Shown here piece after piece: positions 32,213 through 40,779 of a DNA stretch of 64,000 nucleotides. The number at the start of each line of letters is the position of its first letter. Position 1 is the stretch's first letter. This DNA is from Aromatoleum evansii. GTDB lineage: Bacteria > Pseudomonadota > Gammaproteobacteria > Burkholderiales > Rhodocyclaceae. The stretch is taken from positions 1 through 64,000 of the forward strand of contig NZ_WTVK01000019.1 in NCBI RefSeq assembly GCF_012910805.1. Direction: 5' to 3'. The notes beneath the pieces are model-generated. The model ran no database searches. It saw only the letters and a list, made by a program, of their open reading frames with translations, and was not told the DNA's origin. Both the position numbers and the translations under genes were made by a program.

Positions 32213-32428
32213 GTGTTCGCGTGGCTTCGCAATTTGTTCAATCGCAACGGCACCCCCGCGGCCCGCCTTGATGTCATCAAGGGCGGCCGCGAAGAGCTTG
32301 CACGCGAAGCCGCTCGGGCGATGTTCACGGACTTTCACAGTCCGCGAACCGCCGAGCTTTTCGAGAAGCTCGAAGCTGCTCAGCGCAAGCCGAACCGCTT
32401 CAACACCTCTCTGCGCCGAGTCAAGTAG
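32213..32428 (+). CDS. Hypothetical small protein (71 aa)
   Basis: Not recognised. FAWLRNLFNRNGTPAARLDV is followed by a helical, charged region (GREELAREAARAMFTDF). The GTG start at 32213 has AAGGGA about ten bases upstream; a TTG at 32204 is an alternative. It converges on and overlaps by eight bases the minus-strand gene ending at 32421. Confidence 0.45.
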   Translation: MFAWLRNLFNRNGTPAARLDVIKGGREELAREAARAMFTDFHSPRTAELFEKLEAAQRKPNRFNTSLRRVK

Positions 32429-32813
32429 CCCCGGCTTGCAGATCCCGGTCCGCACTGCGCGCCTTCATCTCTTCGAGAATCAGCGTCGCGAAGCGATCGA
32501 GCTCCTCCACGGCCGCAGCCATCCCGACGAACTCCATGCGCAGCATTCCGACGCGCTTGAGCCCCTTCTGGAGATCCGCATCGGGCGCCGCGCGCACCCA
32601 CTTGTTCGTGCAGGTGAGGTTGAACCCCTCGGCCGTCGCACGCGCATCAGCAAGTGAGCCACGCCCCCACAGCATCGAGCGCGTGCCGTTGATGGTGACG
32701 TACTCGATGGCGAACAGGGTGCCTATTTGTGCCAATCGCATGTTGCCGAGCCAGGTAATGTCTGCGTAACCGCTCAGACGGGCGAGTGCGAGAAAGACAT
32801 TGAACATCTGCAT
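32421..32813 (-). CDS. Hypothetical protein (130 aa)
   Basis: Not recognised. N-terminal hydrophobic stretch (MFNVFLALARLSGYADITWL) is followed by a mixed fold with RSMLWGRGSLADARATAEGF and a helical C-terminus (MAAAVEELDRFATLILEEM). GGAGGAAAA lies before ATG 32813. Last gene of a three- or four-gene minus-strand operon with those at 32823, 33032 and 33447. Confidence 0.6.
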   Translation of the reverse strand: MQMFNVFLALARLSGYADITWLGNMRLAQIGTLFAIEYVTINGTRSMLWGRGSLADARATAEGFNLTCTNKWVRAAPDADLQKGLKRVGMLRMEFVGMAAAVEELDRFATLILEEMKARSADRDLQAGAT

Positions 32814-32822
32814 TTTCCTCCT

Positions 32823-33035
32823 TCAGAACAACTCGGCGAGATCGAAGTCGTCGCATCGTTGCGGGGATTGGATGGGCGAGGACACCGCGAACTCCTTGCA
32901 GGCCTGACGCGAAACGCTGACGTATTGCCAGCGCGGTCGCATCGAGCACAGAAAGAAGCCGTGCGCCATCAATTCTTGGGTGCGGTGATCTTCCGATTCG
33001 CACACGAGTCGCTTGCACTGACCACAGCAAGTCAT
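32823..33035 (-). CDS. Cys-rich small protein, probable zinc binding (70 aa)
   Basis: Starts MTCCGQCKRLVCESEDHRTQ, giving CxxC plus a nearby Cys and His that could bind zinc; further Cys follow. The ATG at 33035 overlaps the previous stop (33032-33035). Not otherwise recognised. Confidence 0.6.
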   Translation of the reverse strand: MTCCGQCKRLVCESEDHRTQELMAHGFFLCSMRPRWQYVSVSRQACKEFAVSSPIQSPQRCDDFDLAELF

Positions 33036-33442
33036 TTGGCCGCTCCTTTGAGCGCCAGAGCGCGGGCAGCCTCCCACGACCGAACATCCTCCTCGTAGGG
33101 GATAACGGCAGCAGAGGATTCCCACATTGCACGCTCGGGATTGAACTCCCACAAGACCGGATGGCGCAGACCGGCCGGGTGGCGGGTCTGTTCGGTTTCG
33201 AGCCAGGCAAGGTGCGCCCGGATCTGTTCCGTCGTCGGGTTGTCGCCCAGAACAGTCCCGCGCCAGGCGCGAGGATCGTCTGGGGCAAGCAGGATGCCCC
33301 GGTGCGGCGGCATCCAGTTGCCCGGATGCCCTCCGACGTAGGGCCAGCGTCCCGCTCCGACTGCCATGCCGACCTGCAGACTTACGGGCTTGGGTGCAGC
33401 GAGGATGTCCTCGAGCGACCCGAACAGGTCGAAGCTCTCCAT
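33032..33442 (-). CDS. Hypothetical protein (136 aa)
   Basis: Not recognised. A Gly/Pro/Trp-rich middle (GRWPYVGGHPGNWMPPHRG) is followed by RGTVLGDNPTTEQIRAHLAW and a helical end. It starts five bases after the 44-aa membrane protein gene and overlaps the next gene by four bases, so it is in that operon. Confidence 0.65.
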   Translation of the reverse strand: MESFDLFGSLEDILAAPKPVSLQVGMAVGAGRWPYVGGHPGNWMPPHRGILLAPDDPRAWRGTVLGDNPTTEQIRAHLAWLETEQTRHPAGLRHPVLWEFNPERAMWESSAAVIPYEEDVRSWEAARALALKGAAK

Positions 33443-33446
33443 GACG

Positions 33447-33581
33447 TTACCGGATGGCCGGTCCCGTTACGTGGAGCACGACCATGACCAGCACGCCGAT
33501 GGCCACCGCGACCCCGATGAACAACTCGGGGTTGTACTCCTGATGCTCGAAATTGACGATTTGACGCAGACGATTGCGCAT
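33447..33581 (-). CDS. Very small single-pass membrane protein (44 aa)
   Basis: A 44-residue ORF starting MRNRLRQIVNFEHQEYNPEL, with one transmembrane helix (FIGVAVAIGVLVMVVLHVT). It is called because it sits precisely behind leader copy 10 and its GGAGUC site, and because the next gene starts five bases after its stop. First gene of the operon 33581-32421. Function unknown. Confidence 0.7.
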   Translation of the reverse strand: MRNRLRQIVNFEHQEYNPELFIGVAVAIGVLVMVVLHVTGPAIR

Positions 33582-33683
33582 GATGGACTCCAGAAAAAAG
33601 CGGAGCCATCACACCCCTGCGGGGCATGAAGACCCCGCGGGTGAAGAACGAACGGCCAGAAGCCGTCCTTGTTGAAAGGCTGA
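33582..33683 (-). promoter_or_regulatory. Structured 5' leader, copy 10, with extra 5' hairpin
   Basis: SD hairpin GAUGGCUCC (33602-33610) with GGAGUCCAUC (33582-33591), bulged U. GCGGGG with CCCCGC, or CCCC with GGGG. A further hairpin ACGGC/GCCGU and the CAGCCUUUCAAC motif lie 5'. Joined to the duplicated operator region. Confidence 0.85.
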
Positions 33684-33729
33684 TTGGCCGTCAGCTCGGC
33701 ATCTTGCTCGTCACAATGACGAGCGGAAG
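33671..33729. repeat. 59-bp duplicated intergenic element, copy A
   Basis: Nearly identical (one clear mismatch and one indel) to 49430-49488. Contains the 19-bp palindrome GCTCGTCACAATGACGAGC at 33706-33724. Lies between divergent genes 33581 (minus) and 33818 (plus), a typical operator location. Confidence 0.85.
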
Positions 33730-33817
33730 GTGGAAGAAAAATACGCTTTCCCGCGCACGGCGTCAAATTCCTCGGGTCGCAGTCGGAATATGACGGGATA
33801 ACCGCCATTTTGCTCGC

Positions 33818-34723
33818 TTGCCGAATGCCGCTTGGCTGGCATGCTTACGACTATCCTCCGTTCTGGCTGCCCTCTTTGCGATGCTGCCCTCGCTATCGCC
33901 CGACGACTTGATGCCGTTTCCGACGTACCGCACACCGCAGATCGACGTGCGGACGGCATTCGATGGCACCCGCCCGGAACTACCCCCGACGGTCGAGCAC
34001 TTCTTCCAGTCCGAGCGCTTTCGTACAACCGATGAGGCCCTGCGCCGGGCGATTCTCGACGCCAACTCGGCCCGCGAGGCGCGCAAACTTGCGCAGCGCA
34101 AATCCGCGGTCGAACGGCCGAACTGGACGACCTTGCAGGAACGGGTCATGGAGACCGGACTCTGGATGAAACTGCGCGAGCACCCGCAGTACGCCCAGGC
34201 TCTGGCGCGACACCCGGAGATTGCAGACAACGCCTACCCGTATCGGGATCACTTCTGGGGCGGTCACCGTGAAGGCGTTTCGGAAAACCGCTATCGCGCC
34301 CTGTTGCTACGCATGCGCGATAAGCTGCTCGCCCGCAACTTGGTGCGGGTCGCCATCACGGGAAGCTCGTCGTTCGCCAACGAGTTTCTGATGTCGAGCA
34401 AGCTCACTCTGCTCTTTCGCAGGACTCCGCCCGATCTTGTCCTGATCGGATGCAGACGAGGCGCGGACGATCTGGCCGAACGATGGGCCATCGAACAAGC
34501 CTTGCCTGTGCGCCATATCCCCTATCGCGGCCGGCGCAGCAGCAGCGAGCGGGAGCGCCATGGTCGGGCACTGCTCGGCAAGGCCACCCATCTCGTCGCG
34601 TTCTCCGATGGAGACAGCGAAACGGAACTACTCAAGTCCCTGGCCAAGCAATTCGGATGCGCCACGAGGATCTTACCGACCTCGCCCCGCCCCACGACGG
34701 GGCCGCGCCCTAACTCGCGGTGA
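33818..34723 (+). CDS. NADAR (YbiA-like) - SLOG/DUF2493 fusion protein (301 aa)
   Basis: Residues about 45-165 match the NADAR fold: LPPTVEHFFQSERF, ARKLAQRKSAVERPNW and HFWGGHREGVSENRYRALLL. NADAR proteins remove ADP-ribose-type adducts. Residues about 170-290 match DUF2493/SLOG nucleotide-binding: VRVAITGSSSF, LVLIGCRRGADDLAERWA, ATHLVAFSDGDSET. The N-terminus before residue 32 is doubtful; a start at ATG 33911 (MPFPTYRTP) would remove it. The FSNF-type start of typical YbiA is absent. Possible roles: nucleotide or ADP-ribose sensing or repair. Confidence 0.75.
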   Translation: MPNAAWLACLRLSSVLAALFAMLPSLSPDDLMPFPTYRTPQIDVRTAFDGTRPELPPTVEHFFQSERFRTTDEALRRAILDANSAREARKLAQRKSAVERPNWTTLQERVMETGLWMKLREHPQYAQALARHPEIADNAYPYRDHFWGGHREGVSENRYRALLLRMRDKLLARNLVRVAITGSSSFANEFLMSSKLTLLFRRTPPDLVLIGCRRGADDLAERWAIEQALPVRHIPYRGRRSSSERERHGRALLGKATHLVAFSDGDSETELLKSLAKQFGCATRILPTSPRPTTGPRPNSR

Positions 34724-34788
34724 GTGGGCAGCGTCCTGCCTGTGCACCGTTTCTCAATTTCACCCCGACCAAGGAGACTTCCCAAGAT

Positions 34789-35517
34789 ATGCAACTCAAA
34801 CCTTTTTGCGCTGCCGGATGGAGCGCGCTTGCGGCCGCAGTATTGCTGAGCGGCTGCGCCAACCCGCAACTCGCAGAGTCCATGCAAACGCTGCAGTCGT
34901 CGATGCAAACGGCGGTACAGTCGATTTCCAACCAGGTCACGCGCACCCCCGATAACAGCGGCAAGACGCCTTCGATCAAGGACACGCAACTGGCAGGCAT
35001 TTTTGAACAGCATCCTTACGACACCAGCGTCGACTTCAAGAAGCAATTCCCGCGCGTGGCACTGAAAGTCACGCAAAGCCCGCCGCAGAAGGTGCGCCAG
35101 ACGCTGGAAGGGGTCATCTACCTCCGGAACAACGTGCTTCCCGAAGGCTGCTGGACGGTAGAAGGGACGCTCTGGCGCAGCCGAAACAAATCCGAGCCGG
35201 TGGCCCCGTTCTATCTGTGCAGCCCGCGCGATATGGCCTACGACATTCCCCTTCGCGACGGCAAAGATTGGTTCTTGTCGACCCCTATTTTCGCTGCAAC
35301 GCAGGAGACGACCGGCACACGTCGAACGACCGGCCCGGTGCCGCCCACCGATCCCCTGCCGCAGGATCTCAAGCACAAGAAATTCTACGGCTCGGACTTT
35401 CTCGGTAGCCTGCAAGGCCTGATGATGATCAGCCTGCTCTACCAGATGGGGTTCGATTGGTCCGTCCATGAAGACCGTCGCGTGTGGTTCACACAGTTCG
35501 ATACGAACACCCCCTAA
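34789..35517 (+). CDS. Outer-membrane-type lipoprotein, unknown function (242 aa)
   Basis: Signal peptide with lipobox AAAVLLSGC, so lipid-anchored at Cys after about 20 residues. The rest is a beta-rich domain (VALKVTQSPPQKVRQTLEGV, GCWTVEGTLWRSRNKSEPVA) with no recognised family. AAGGAG lies about 12 bases before ATG 34789. Followed by the RDD gene on the same strand. Confidence 0.8.
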   Translation: MQLKPFCAAGWSALAAAVLLSGCANPQLAESMQTLQSSMQTAVQSISNQVTRTPDNSGKTPSIKDTQLAGIFEQHPYDTSVDFKKQFPRVALKVTQSPPQKVRQTLEGVIYLRNNVLPEGCWTVEGTLWRSRNKSEPVAPFYLCSPRDMAYDIPLRDGKDWFLSTPIFAATQETTGTRRTTGPVPPTDPLPQDLKHKKFYGSDFLGSLQGLMMISLLYQMGFDWSVHEDRRVWFTQFDTNTP

Positions 35518-35582
35518 CTGCTGCCGTAATCGCGCGCCCGCGCCGCGCCCATTGGGATGCGGCTCTAACCAAAGGCAACTTC

Positions 35583-36023
35583 ATGACCTGGACCGACCGC
35601 CGTTACGCGAGCTTCCTTACCCGAGTCGCAGCCTCCCTACTCGACTCGATCTGGCTGACCGCTTTTTCGTCCGTGCTGGGCTTCGGTCTCTATGCCGCCA
35701 TGGGGATGCCCACCCCAGTCGCCCAGGACTTCAACGCGGTGGAGCTCGTCGCCTCGTTCCTCGCGCCGCTCGTGCTGGTGATTGCGGTCTGGCGACTCAA
35801 GCAGACCACGCCCGGCAAAGCCATTTTCCGGTGCCGCATCGTGGACGCGGCGACGGGCGCCGCGCCATCCACCGGCCAATGCATCCTCCGCTACCTTGGC
35901 TACCTGCCTGCCATCTTTCCGTTTGGCCTTGGCCTGCTGTGGGTGGCGATCGACCCCCGGCGACAAGGCTGGCATGACAAACTCGCGCGCACCGTGGTCG
36001 TTCAGGACACTGACGAAGCATAA
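35583..36023 (+). CDS. RDD-family membrane protein (146 aa)
   Basis: Several hydrophobic segments. The family residues are visible: Arg in TRVAASLLDSIWL with Asp nearby, and the C-terminal AIDPRRQGWHDKLARTVVV. RDD proteins are small inner-membrane proteins of mostly unknown role; some have been linked to ion exchange. Co-directional with the lipoprotein gene. Confidence 0.8.
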   Translation: MTWTDRRYASFLTRVAASLLDSIWLTAFSSVLGFGLYAAMGMPTPVAQDFNAVELVASFLAPLVLVIAVWRLKQTTPGKAIFRCRIVDAATGAAPSTGQCILRYLGYLPAIFPFGLGLLWVAIDPRRQGWHDKLARTVVVQDTDEA

Positions 36024-36049
36024 GGTTCGCGCGCTTGGGGCTTTGGGAA

Positions 36050-36149
36050 CTCAATCCCCGTCTGGATTGCACAATCCACAAATCAGGGGTTGAAACGGGA
36101 GAGACCTCCGGCAAGCTGGTTCCATCGACTCAACGAGGAGCCAGCCGTC
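36050..36149 (+). promoter_or_regulatory. Structured 5' leader, copy 11 (plus strand)
   Basis: The only clear plus-strand copy. SD hairpin GCUGGUUCC (36115-36123) with GGAGCCAGC (36137-36145). Upstream AUCCCCGU and GGGGUUG segments can pair at longer range. Precedes the DUF4942 and methylase-helicase pair. Confidence 0.65.
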
Positions 36150-36932
36150 ATGCCTATCGTCACCCCCGAATTGCTCACCGAACTGACCGCTCTGCATGCG
36201 CAGACAGTCGCAGCATACCGGACGCTCGGCGCAGCCTTGACCTCGGCCCGCGATCGCGAAAAGACGCTCTTTGCGCTCCATGAATCCTACGACCTGTTGT
36301 CGGTGCCCGACACCGACAAGCAGATCAGCGATCTGACCTGGCGCTTCCGCGAACGGCTGCTGCGTATAGCCGAGGAGCAGTTCACTCCGTCGCGTTCGGC
36401 TCGCTTTTCCATTCCGCGAGCCGACATCGCCAATGCATTTCCTGACTGCGCCACGTTCGACGCGGAGGCGTTCTGGGCGCACCTCGAGGCGACCTACAAG
36501 CCGGGCGCCGCGAAAGTTGCCTTTGCCGGCGTGGCGCGCGATCTGGTCGATGCGTTCAATCTGGAGCGCAACCCCAACATCGAGCGCAAGGGCAACCTCC
36601 TCGTCCTGAATAAGTGGGTTTCCTGCGAGAAAACCTATTCCGGCCGTATGGAACTCAGCTATCACTCGGCCGATTCCGTGGCCAATGGGCTTCGTACGCT
36701 CGCCGCCTTTGCCGATTGGGCGAATCTTCCCGGGGTGGCCGCGAGCATCCGGCGCCATCTCAACCACACTCATTTCCACCACATGGAGATCGTGAGCCGG
36801 CAGCGCATCACGATTGCGGCGGGCGAACTCGAACTGATCACCTTCCAGACCCGCTTCGAGTTCCGCTTCGGCGGCGAGATGGCCAAGCAGTTGCCGCTGT
36901 TCATCGGGCAATACGCCCGAAAGGCGGCCTGA
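36150..36932 (+). CDS. DUF4942-like protein (260 aa)
   Basis: Resembles DUF4942 proteins encoded beside phage or plasmid DNA methyltransferases, with a helical N-terminus and a C-terminal region containing GNLLVLNKWVSCEKTYSGRM and ITIAAGELELITFQTRFEFR. ATG 36150 is preceded by GAGGAG inside leader copy 11. It ends two bases before the start of the methylase-helicase gene, so the two are one operon and probably act together. Confidence 0.6.
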   Translation: MPIVTPELLTELTALHAQTVAAYRTLGAALTSARDREKTLFALHESYDLLSVPDTDKQISDLTWRFRERLLRIAEEQFTPSRSARFSIPRADIANAFPDCATFDAEAFWAHLEATYKPGAAKVAFAGVARDLVDAFNLERNPNIERKGNLLVLNKWVSCEKTYSGRMELSYHSADSVANGLRTLAAFADWANLPGVAASIRRHLNHTHFHHMEIVSRQRITIAAGELELITFQTRFEFRFGGEMAKQLPLFIGQYARKAA

Positions 36933-36934
36933 CC

Positions 36935-39900
36935 ATGGATTGGTACGCACCGCTGGCCGCGCGGCAGGGGCGAGGCGCCACCGCCGCCCGGCCAGGCTCC
37001 CTCGCGGGGCTGGCCGCTGCGCGCAAGGAGCATCAGGGGCAATTCTTCACCCCGGCACCGGTCGCGCGCCTCATGTGGGAGATCGCGCAACCGGTCTTCG
37101 AGGCCTGCGCGCAATACCACCGCAGCGCCCGAATCCTCGACAACTCCGTGGGCAGTGGCCGCCTGCTGCGTTTCGCCTCGGCCGATCGCCACGCTCTGTT
37201 CGGTGTGGACACGGACGGCGAGGCGGTCGCTGCCCTGAGTGCGGCGGCCGCGGCTGCAGGATTCGAGTATGAGTTCCTTACCTGCGGGATGCAGGACATC
37301 ACCCCCAAGGACTTTGACTGCGCCTTTATCAACCCGCCTTTCAGCCTGACCCTGCAATCGCCGTGGCTGAGCCCCTATTCGTGCACGGCCTACGGCAAAT
37401 TCGGGCCGAACACGAACGCGCTGTCCCACGCCTATGCACTGGCCCAGGCCCTCGATGCGGCGCGCGTGGTTGTGGCGCTGCTGCCGACGAGCTTCACCGA
37501 GGAGGTCGCCACTGATCCCGCCTACAACGAACGGCTGCAGGCGATCTACCATCTTCCGGCGGGCGCTTTCCGCGAGGAGAACACCGAAGTCCGCACCAGC
37601 ATCCTCGTGTTCGGCCCGCTCGGCGCGACCGCGCCGATGCACTGCCTGACCCTAGCCAATCTGGATGCGGGGCCGCTGCCGCCGGTGAGTGCGCGCGCCG
37701 GTCTCTTCGCCTCCGCCCCGAAGGCCCGACTCAACGCGCGACACATCGAGAGCGGCGCTCCGACGATCACCCTACCGGTGACGGGCGACACGTCCGTGCG
37801 CGTCTCCCACGACGGGCGGCGCGTGCGGCTCGGGTTCGGCTGCGGGCTCACGCAAGCGATGGTGCTCAATACCATCCTGCGCGAACCGGTCGGGCACTAC
37901 CAGCCCGACGGCACCGACCGCCACCGCTATCCGCAAGGCATCCGCTACACCGGACAGGGCGCGCTCGATCTCGAGGTGCACCTGACGCAAGACGATCCGC
38001 TTGCCTCCTTCGAGGCCTTCCTCGCCGAAATTCGGGACGCCGGCGGCACGCCCCTGGTTCAGCCTGGCGTGCGCGAACATCTCGCGCGCCGTCATCGCCG
38101 CTCGCTGCGCCAGCGCACCCCCCTCGCCCACACCGTCTATTTCCCGGGCGGACACGTTCGGCCCGCGGATGATCTGGTGTTGGGGATCGCCCGCACGACC
38201 CACCAGATCGACCCGAATTCGTGGTTCTCGCCGGTGATCGAGATGGGCGCCGAAGTGAGCTTCACCCGCGAGGGCGGCGACTGCTATGTGGCCGAGATCG
38301 ACGGCGAACGTCTGTCGCTCACCGCCGCCGAGTTGCAGGCCCGCTTCGAGACCGCCACTGAGGCCACCACCGAAGGCGAGTGGCGGCAGATCCACGCGGG
38401 ACTGGCCGCTGCCTACCCGGACTTGGCCGCAAACTACCGCGCCCGCGCTCGCGCGCTCGGTGTCGACAAGTGGCTGTCGTGGGACTTCCAGCTGGAAGAC
38501 GCGATTGAATGCCTGATGAAACCAAACGGCTGTGTCATCGCGTGGGAGCAAGCGCTCGGCAAGGCCCGCTTGGCGGCCGCGCTGATCCTGCTGTCGGGGG
38601 TGAAACACGGCATCCTCGCCGTCGAGCCTTATCTCGTCCCGGAAATGGAAGCTGAACTTCGCGGGCTCCCCATCCCGCCCGAGGCGTGGCAGGTCATCAC
38701 GAAGCCCGCGCACGCCCGCGCCCTGCGGACCATCAATATCATCACCTACGACCGCCTGCGCTCCAAGCTCGCCGACGCGAAGCACCAGACATACGCCAAG
38801 CTGCTTCGCCGCCGCGCGGGGCTGCTCGTCGCCGACGAAGGCGAAGTGCTGTGCAACATGGGCAGCCTGCAGACGCGGGCCCTGTGGCAACTTGCCACAA
38901 AGCGCAAATTCGTCCTCACCGGCACCCCGATTGCAAACTATCCCAGAGACGCCCTGCCCCTTCTGAACTTCTGCGCCGGTGACGGCACCGCTGCACAGCC
39001 CTATGGCGTGCGTGGCCTCTTCATGGATGAGCGCCTTCGCACTTCCATGGCTTTCGTGGAACGGGGCATTGATCGTTTCCGCGACGACTTTGTGACCACG
39101 GAGTGGGTGACGCCCGAATTCAGCGACACACTTTCGCAAGGGGCCAAGCGCGAGATCCCGAAGATTGCGAATCTGGATCGCTACCGCGCGATGCTCGCGC
39201 CTCACGTGAAGCGCCGCCTCGTGAAAGAGCCGGCGGTGGCCAAGTTCCTGAAGTTGCCCGAGCCAACAGAGCAGGTTCGCACACTCGGATGGGATGATGC
39301 CCACCTTTTCCACTACCTTCGCGTCGCCGAGGATTTCTCCGAGTGGTATCTCCAGCAGCGGGGCGACGAGCGGCGCGGGAGCAACCTGGTCGCCTTGCTC
39401 GCGCGCATCCAGGCCGTCGAGATCGCAGCCAACTTTCCCCAGCACGAGGGGCAGAAGTTCGGTCGTTACCTGCCGCTCACGAGCAAGCAACGCTTCGCCA
39501 TCGAGCGATTGGCCGAACACTCGCGCGCCGGGCACAAGTCGATCCTCTATGCGCACCACCCCGGACTGCTCGACCTCTTGGCCCGGGAGCTCGAGGCGCA
39601 GCACGGCATCCGCGGCGTGGTCTTCCATGGCGGCACGAGCATCAAGGCGCGAACCCAACTCCTCAACGACGAATTCCGCTACGGCGACTCACCTGTCCTA
39701 TTCGCCAATATCTCGATCGCGCAAGCCGGGCTGAACTTGCCCCAAGCGGACACTGTGTTTTTCTACGATCGCGACTGGGCGTTCAAGGCCGAGGATCAGG
39801 CCGGAAAACGCGTGCTGCGCGTGCAGCAGAAAAACGCTGTCCTGCACGAGCGCTGGCATCTGGACGGCGGTATTGATGTCTACCAGGACCAACTGGTCGC

Positions 39901-40063
39901 CTTCAAGCGCGATGCCTTCCGCTCCGGTCTGGATTGGGCCACCCCGGAGACGGATGACGTCGAATTCCTGCATCTGGATACCATCCTCACGCGCTTTGCC
40001 GAGGCGGTTGCGGCGCGGCGCGGGGTCAAGAGCCATGAACTGCGTCATGCGCTCGCGGCTTAA
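36935..40063 (+). CDS. Adenine methyltransferase - SNF2-type helicase fusion (1042 aa)
   Basis: Residues about 30-330 form a class I methyltransferase with SAM motif ILDNSVGSGRLLR and catalytic INPPF (residue about 132), as in N6-adenine methylases. Residues about 520-980 form an SF2/SNF2-like helicase: WEQALGKARLAAALI replaces the usual GLGKT Walker A, and LVADEGEVLC is a DEG-type box near residue 632. Later motifs are LTGTPIANYPRDALPLL and ANISIAQAGLNLPQADTVFF. The loss of the Walker A Thr may weaken ATPase activity. Fusions like this (for example phage anti-restriction DarB-type proteins) protect incoming DNA. Confidence 0.75.
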   Translation: MDWYAPLAARQGRGATAARPGSLAGLAAARKEHQGQFFTPAPVARLMWEIAQPVFEACAQYHRSARILDNSVGSGRLLRFASADRHALFGVDTDGEAVAALSAAAAAAGFEYEFLTCGMQDITPKDFDCAFINPPFSLTLQSPWLSPYSCTAYGKFGPNTNALSHAYALAQALDAARVVVALLPTSFTEEVATDPAYNERLQAIYHLPAGAFREENTEVRTSILVFGPLGATAPMHCLTLANLDAGPLPPVSARAGLFASAPKARLNARHIESGAPTITLPVTGDTSVRVSHDGRRVRLGFGCGLTQAMVLNTILREPVGHYQPDGTDRHRYPQGIRYTGQGALDLEVHLTQDDPLASFEAFLAEIRDAGGTPLVQPGVREHLARRHRRSLRQRTPLAHTVYFPGGHVRPADDLVLGIARTTHQIDPNSWFSPVIEMGAEVSFTREGGDCYVAEIDGERLSLTAAELQARFETATEATTEGEWRQIHAGLAAAYPDLAANYRARARALGVDKWLSWDFQLEDAIECLMKPNGCVIAWEQALGKARLAAALILLSGVKHGILAVEPYLVPEMEAELRGLPIPPEAWQVITKPAHARALRTINIITYDRLRSKLADAKHQTYAKLLRRRAGLLVADEGEVLCNMGSLQTRALWQLATKRKFVLTGTPIANYPRDALPLLNFCAGDGTAAQPYGVRGLFMDERLRTSMAFVERGIDRFRDDFVTTEWVTPEFSDTLSQGAKREIPKIANLDRYRAMLAPHVKRRLVKEPAVAKFLKLPEPTEQVRTLGWDDAHLFHYLRVAEDFSEWYLQQRGDERRGSNLVALLARIQAVEIAANFPQHEGQKFGRYLPLTSKQRFAIERLAEHSRAGHKSILYAHHPGLLDLLARELEAQHGIRGVVFHGGTSIKARTQLLNDEFRYGDSPVLFANISIAQAGLNLPQADTVFFYDRDWAFKAEDQAGKRVLRVQQKNAVLHERWHLDGGIDVYQDQLVAFKRDAFRSGLDWATPETDDVEFLHLDTILTRFAEAVAARRGVKSHELRHALAA

Positions 40064-40200
40064 AGAGGGGGCTTGCGAGCGCGCGCGGGCATGGGAAGAT
40101 GAATCCATCGATGCGAGGATCGCCGGAAGCCCCCAACAGCTTCCCAAGCTCCTAACGGAGTCGTTTCAACGGTTCGGCCCAGCGGCCGTCTCATCGGTTT

Positions 40201-40277
40201 CGGGGCGTAGCGCAGTCCGGTAGCGCGCTTGCTTTGGGAGCAAGATGTCGGGGGTTCGAATCCCTCCGTCCCGACCA
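40201..40277 (+). tRNA. tRNA-Pro(UGG)
   Basis: Cloverleaf with acceptor CGGGGCG / CGTCCCG, discriminator A and encoded CCA (40275-40277), anticodon stem CTTGC/GCAAG with loop TTTGGGA (anticodon TGG), and T-arm GGGGGTTCGAATCCC. It is the only tRNA in the window and lies in the middle of accessory genes. Confidence 0.95.
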
Positions 40278-40449
40278 ATTTATCAGTTCCGGCCGCGACC
40301 GCACGCACTGCGCGTCGGAACTATAGCCAGGCTGTGACGCCCGCCGGATCGTGCGGTGAGGGCGATGCGGGCACAGTCAGATCCGGGCGGGGAGTCCGGA
40401 CAGGCCGGTGAAAGTCCAGCTCCCCTATTCCAACCGAGGACCGCCGAGC

Positions 40450-40692
40450 ATGAGCATCATCACCCTGGACACCGAAATCACGGTCGGCGAGGGGGTCGTC
40501 GTCATCCGACAGCAGAATTCATCCAAGGCCACAGTCGCCCACATCCTGGGCGAACGCGTACGCGATGGCGTGCGGTACCTCTATCTTGATCGCCTTGTCC
40601 ATTTCCGACGCGGTTCGCAGCTTGTCGGTTGGCAGGCAAGCGGCGCCATCAGCACGATCCTCTCGCGCCCGGAGACGGCCGAGGCGGAATAA
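40450..40692 (+). CDS. Hypothetical small protein (80 aa)
   Basis: Not recognised. Starts MSIITLDTEITVGEGVVVIR and looks beta-rich in the first half. It lies about 170 bases after the tRNA. The upstream stretch (40380-40440) has a potential hairpin GGGGAG/CTCCCC that could be a leader of a different kind. GAGGA is near the start. Confidence 0.6.
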   Translation: MSIITLDTEITVGEGVVVIRQQNSSKATVAHILGERVRDGVRYLYLDRLVHFRRGSQLVGWQASGAISTILSRPETAEAE

Positions 40693-40779
40693 GGTGGGGT
40701 TTTGCCCGGTTTGCGCGATTGAACGCGCGCCGGTTTGCCATCACCCTAGAATCTGAACTCCCTACGACTTCGGCACCCC

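Noticed and set aside
37772-39658. 628-codon antisense frame inside the methylase-helicase gene
   Set aside because: The plus strand has ordered methylase and helicase motifs; the antisense product is a compositional artefact.
40060-40308. Minus-strand ORF whose translation contains EGFEPPTS
   Set aside because: This phrase is the well-known artefact of translating a tRNA on the opposite strand; the region is tRNA-Pro.
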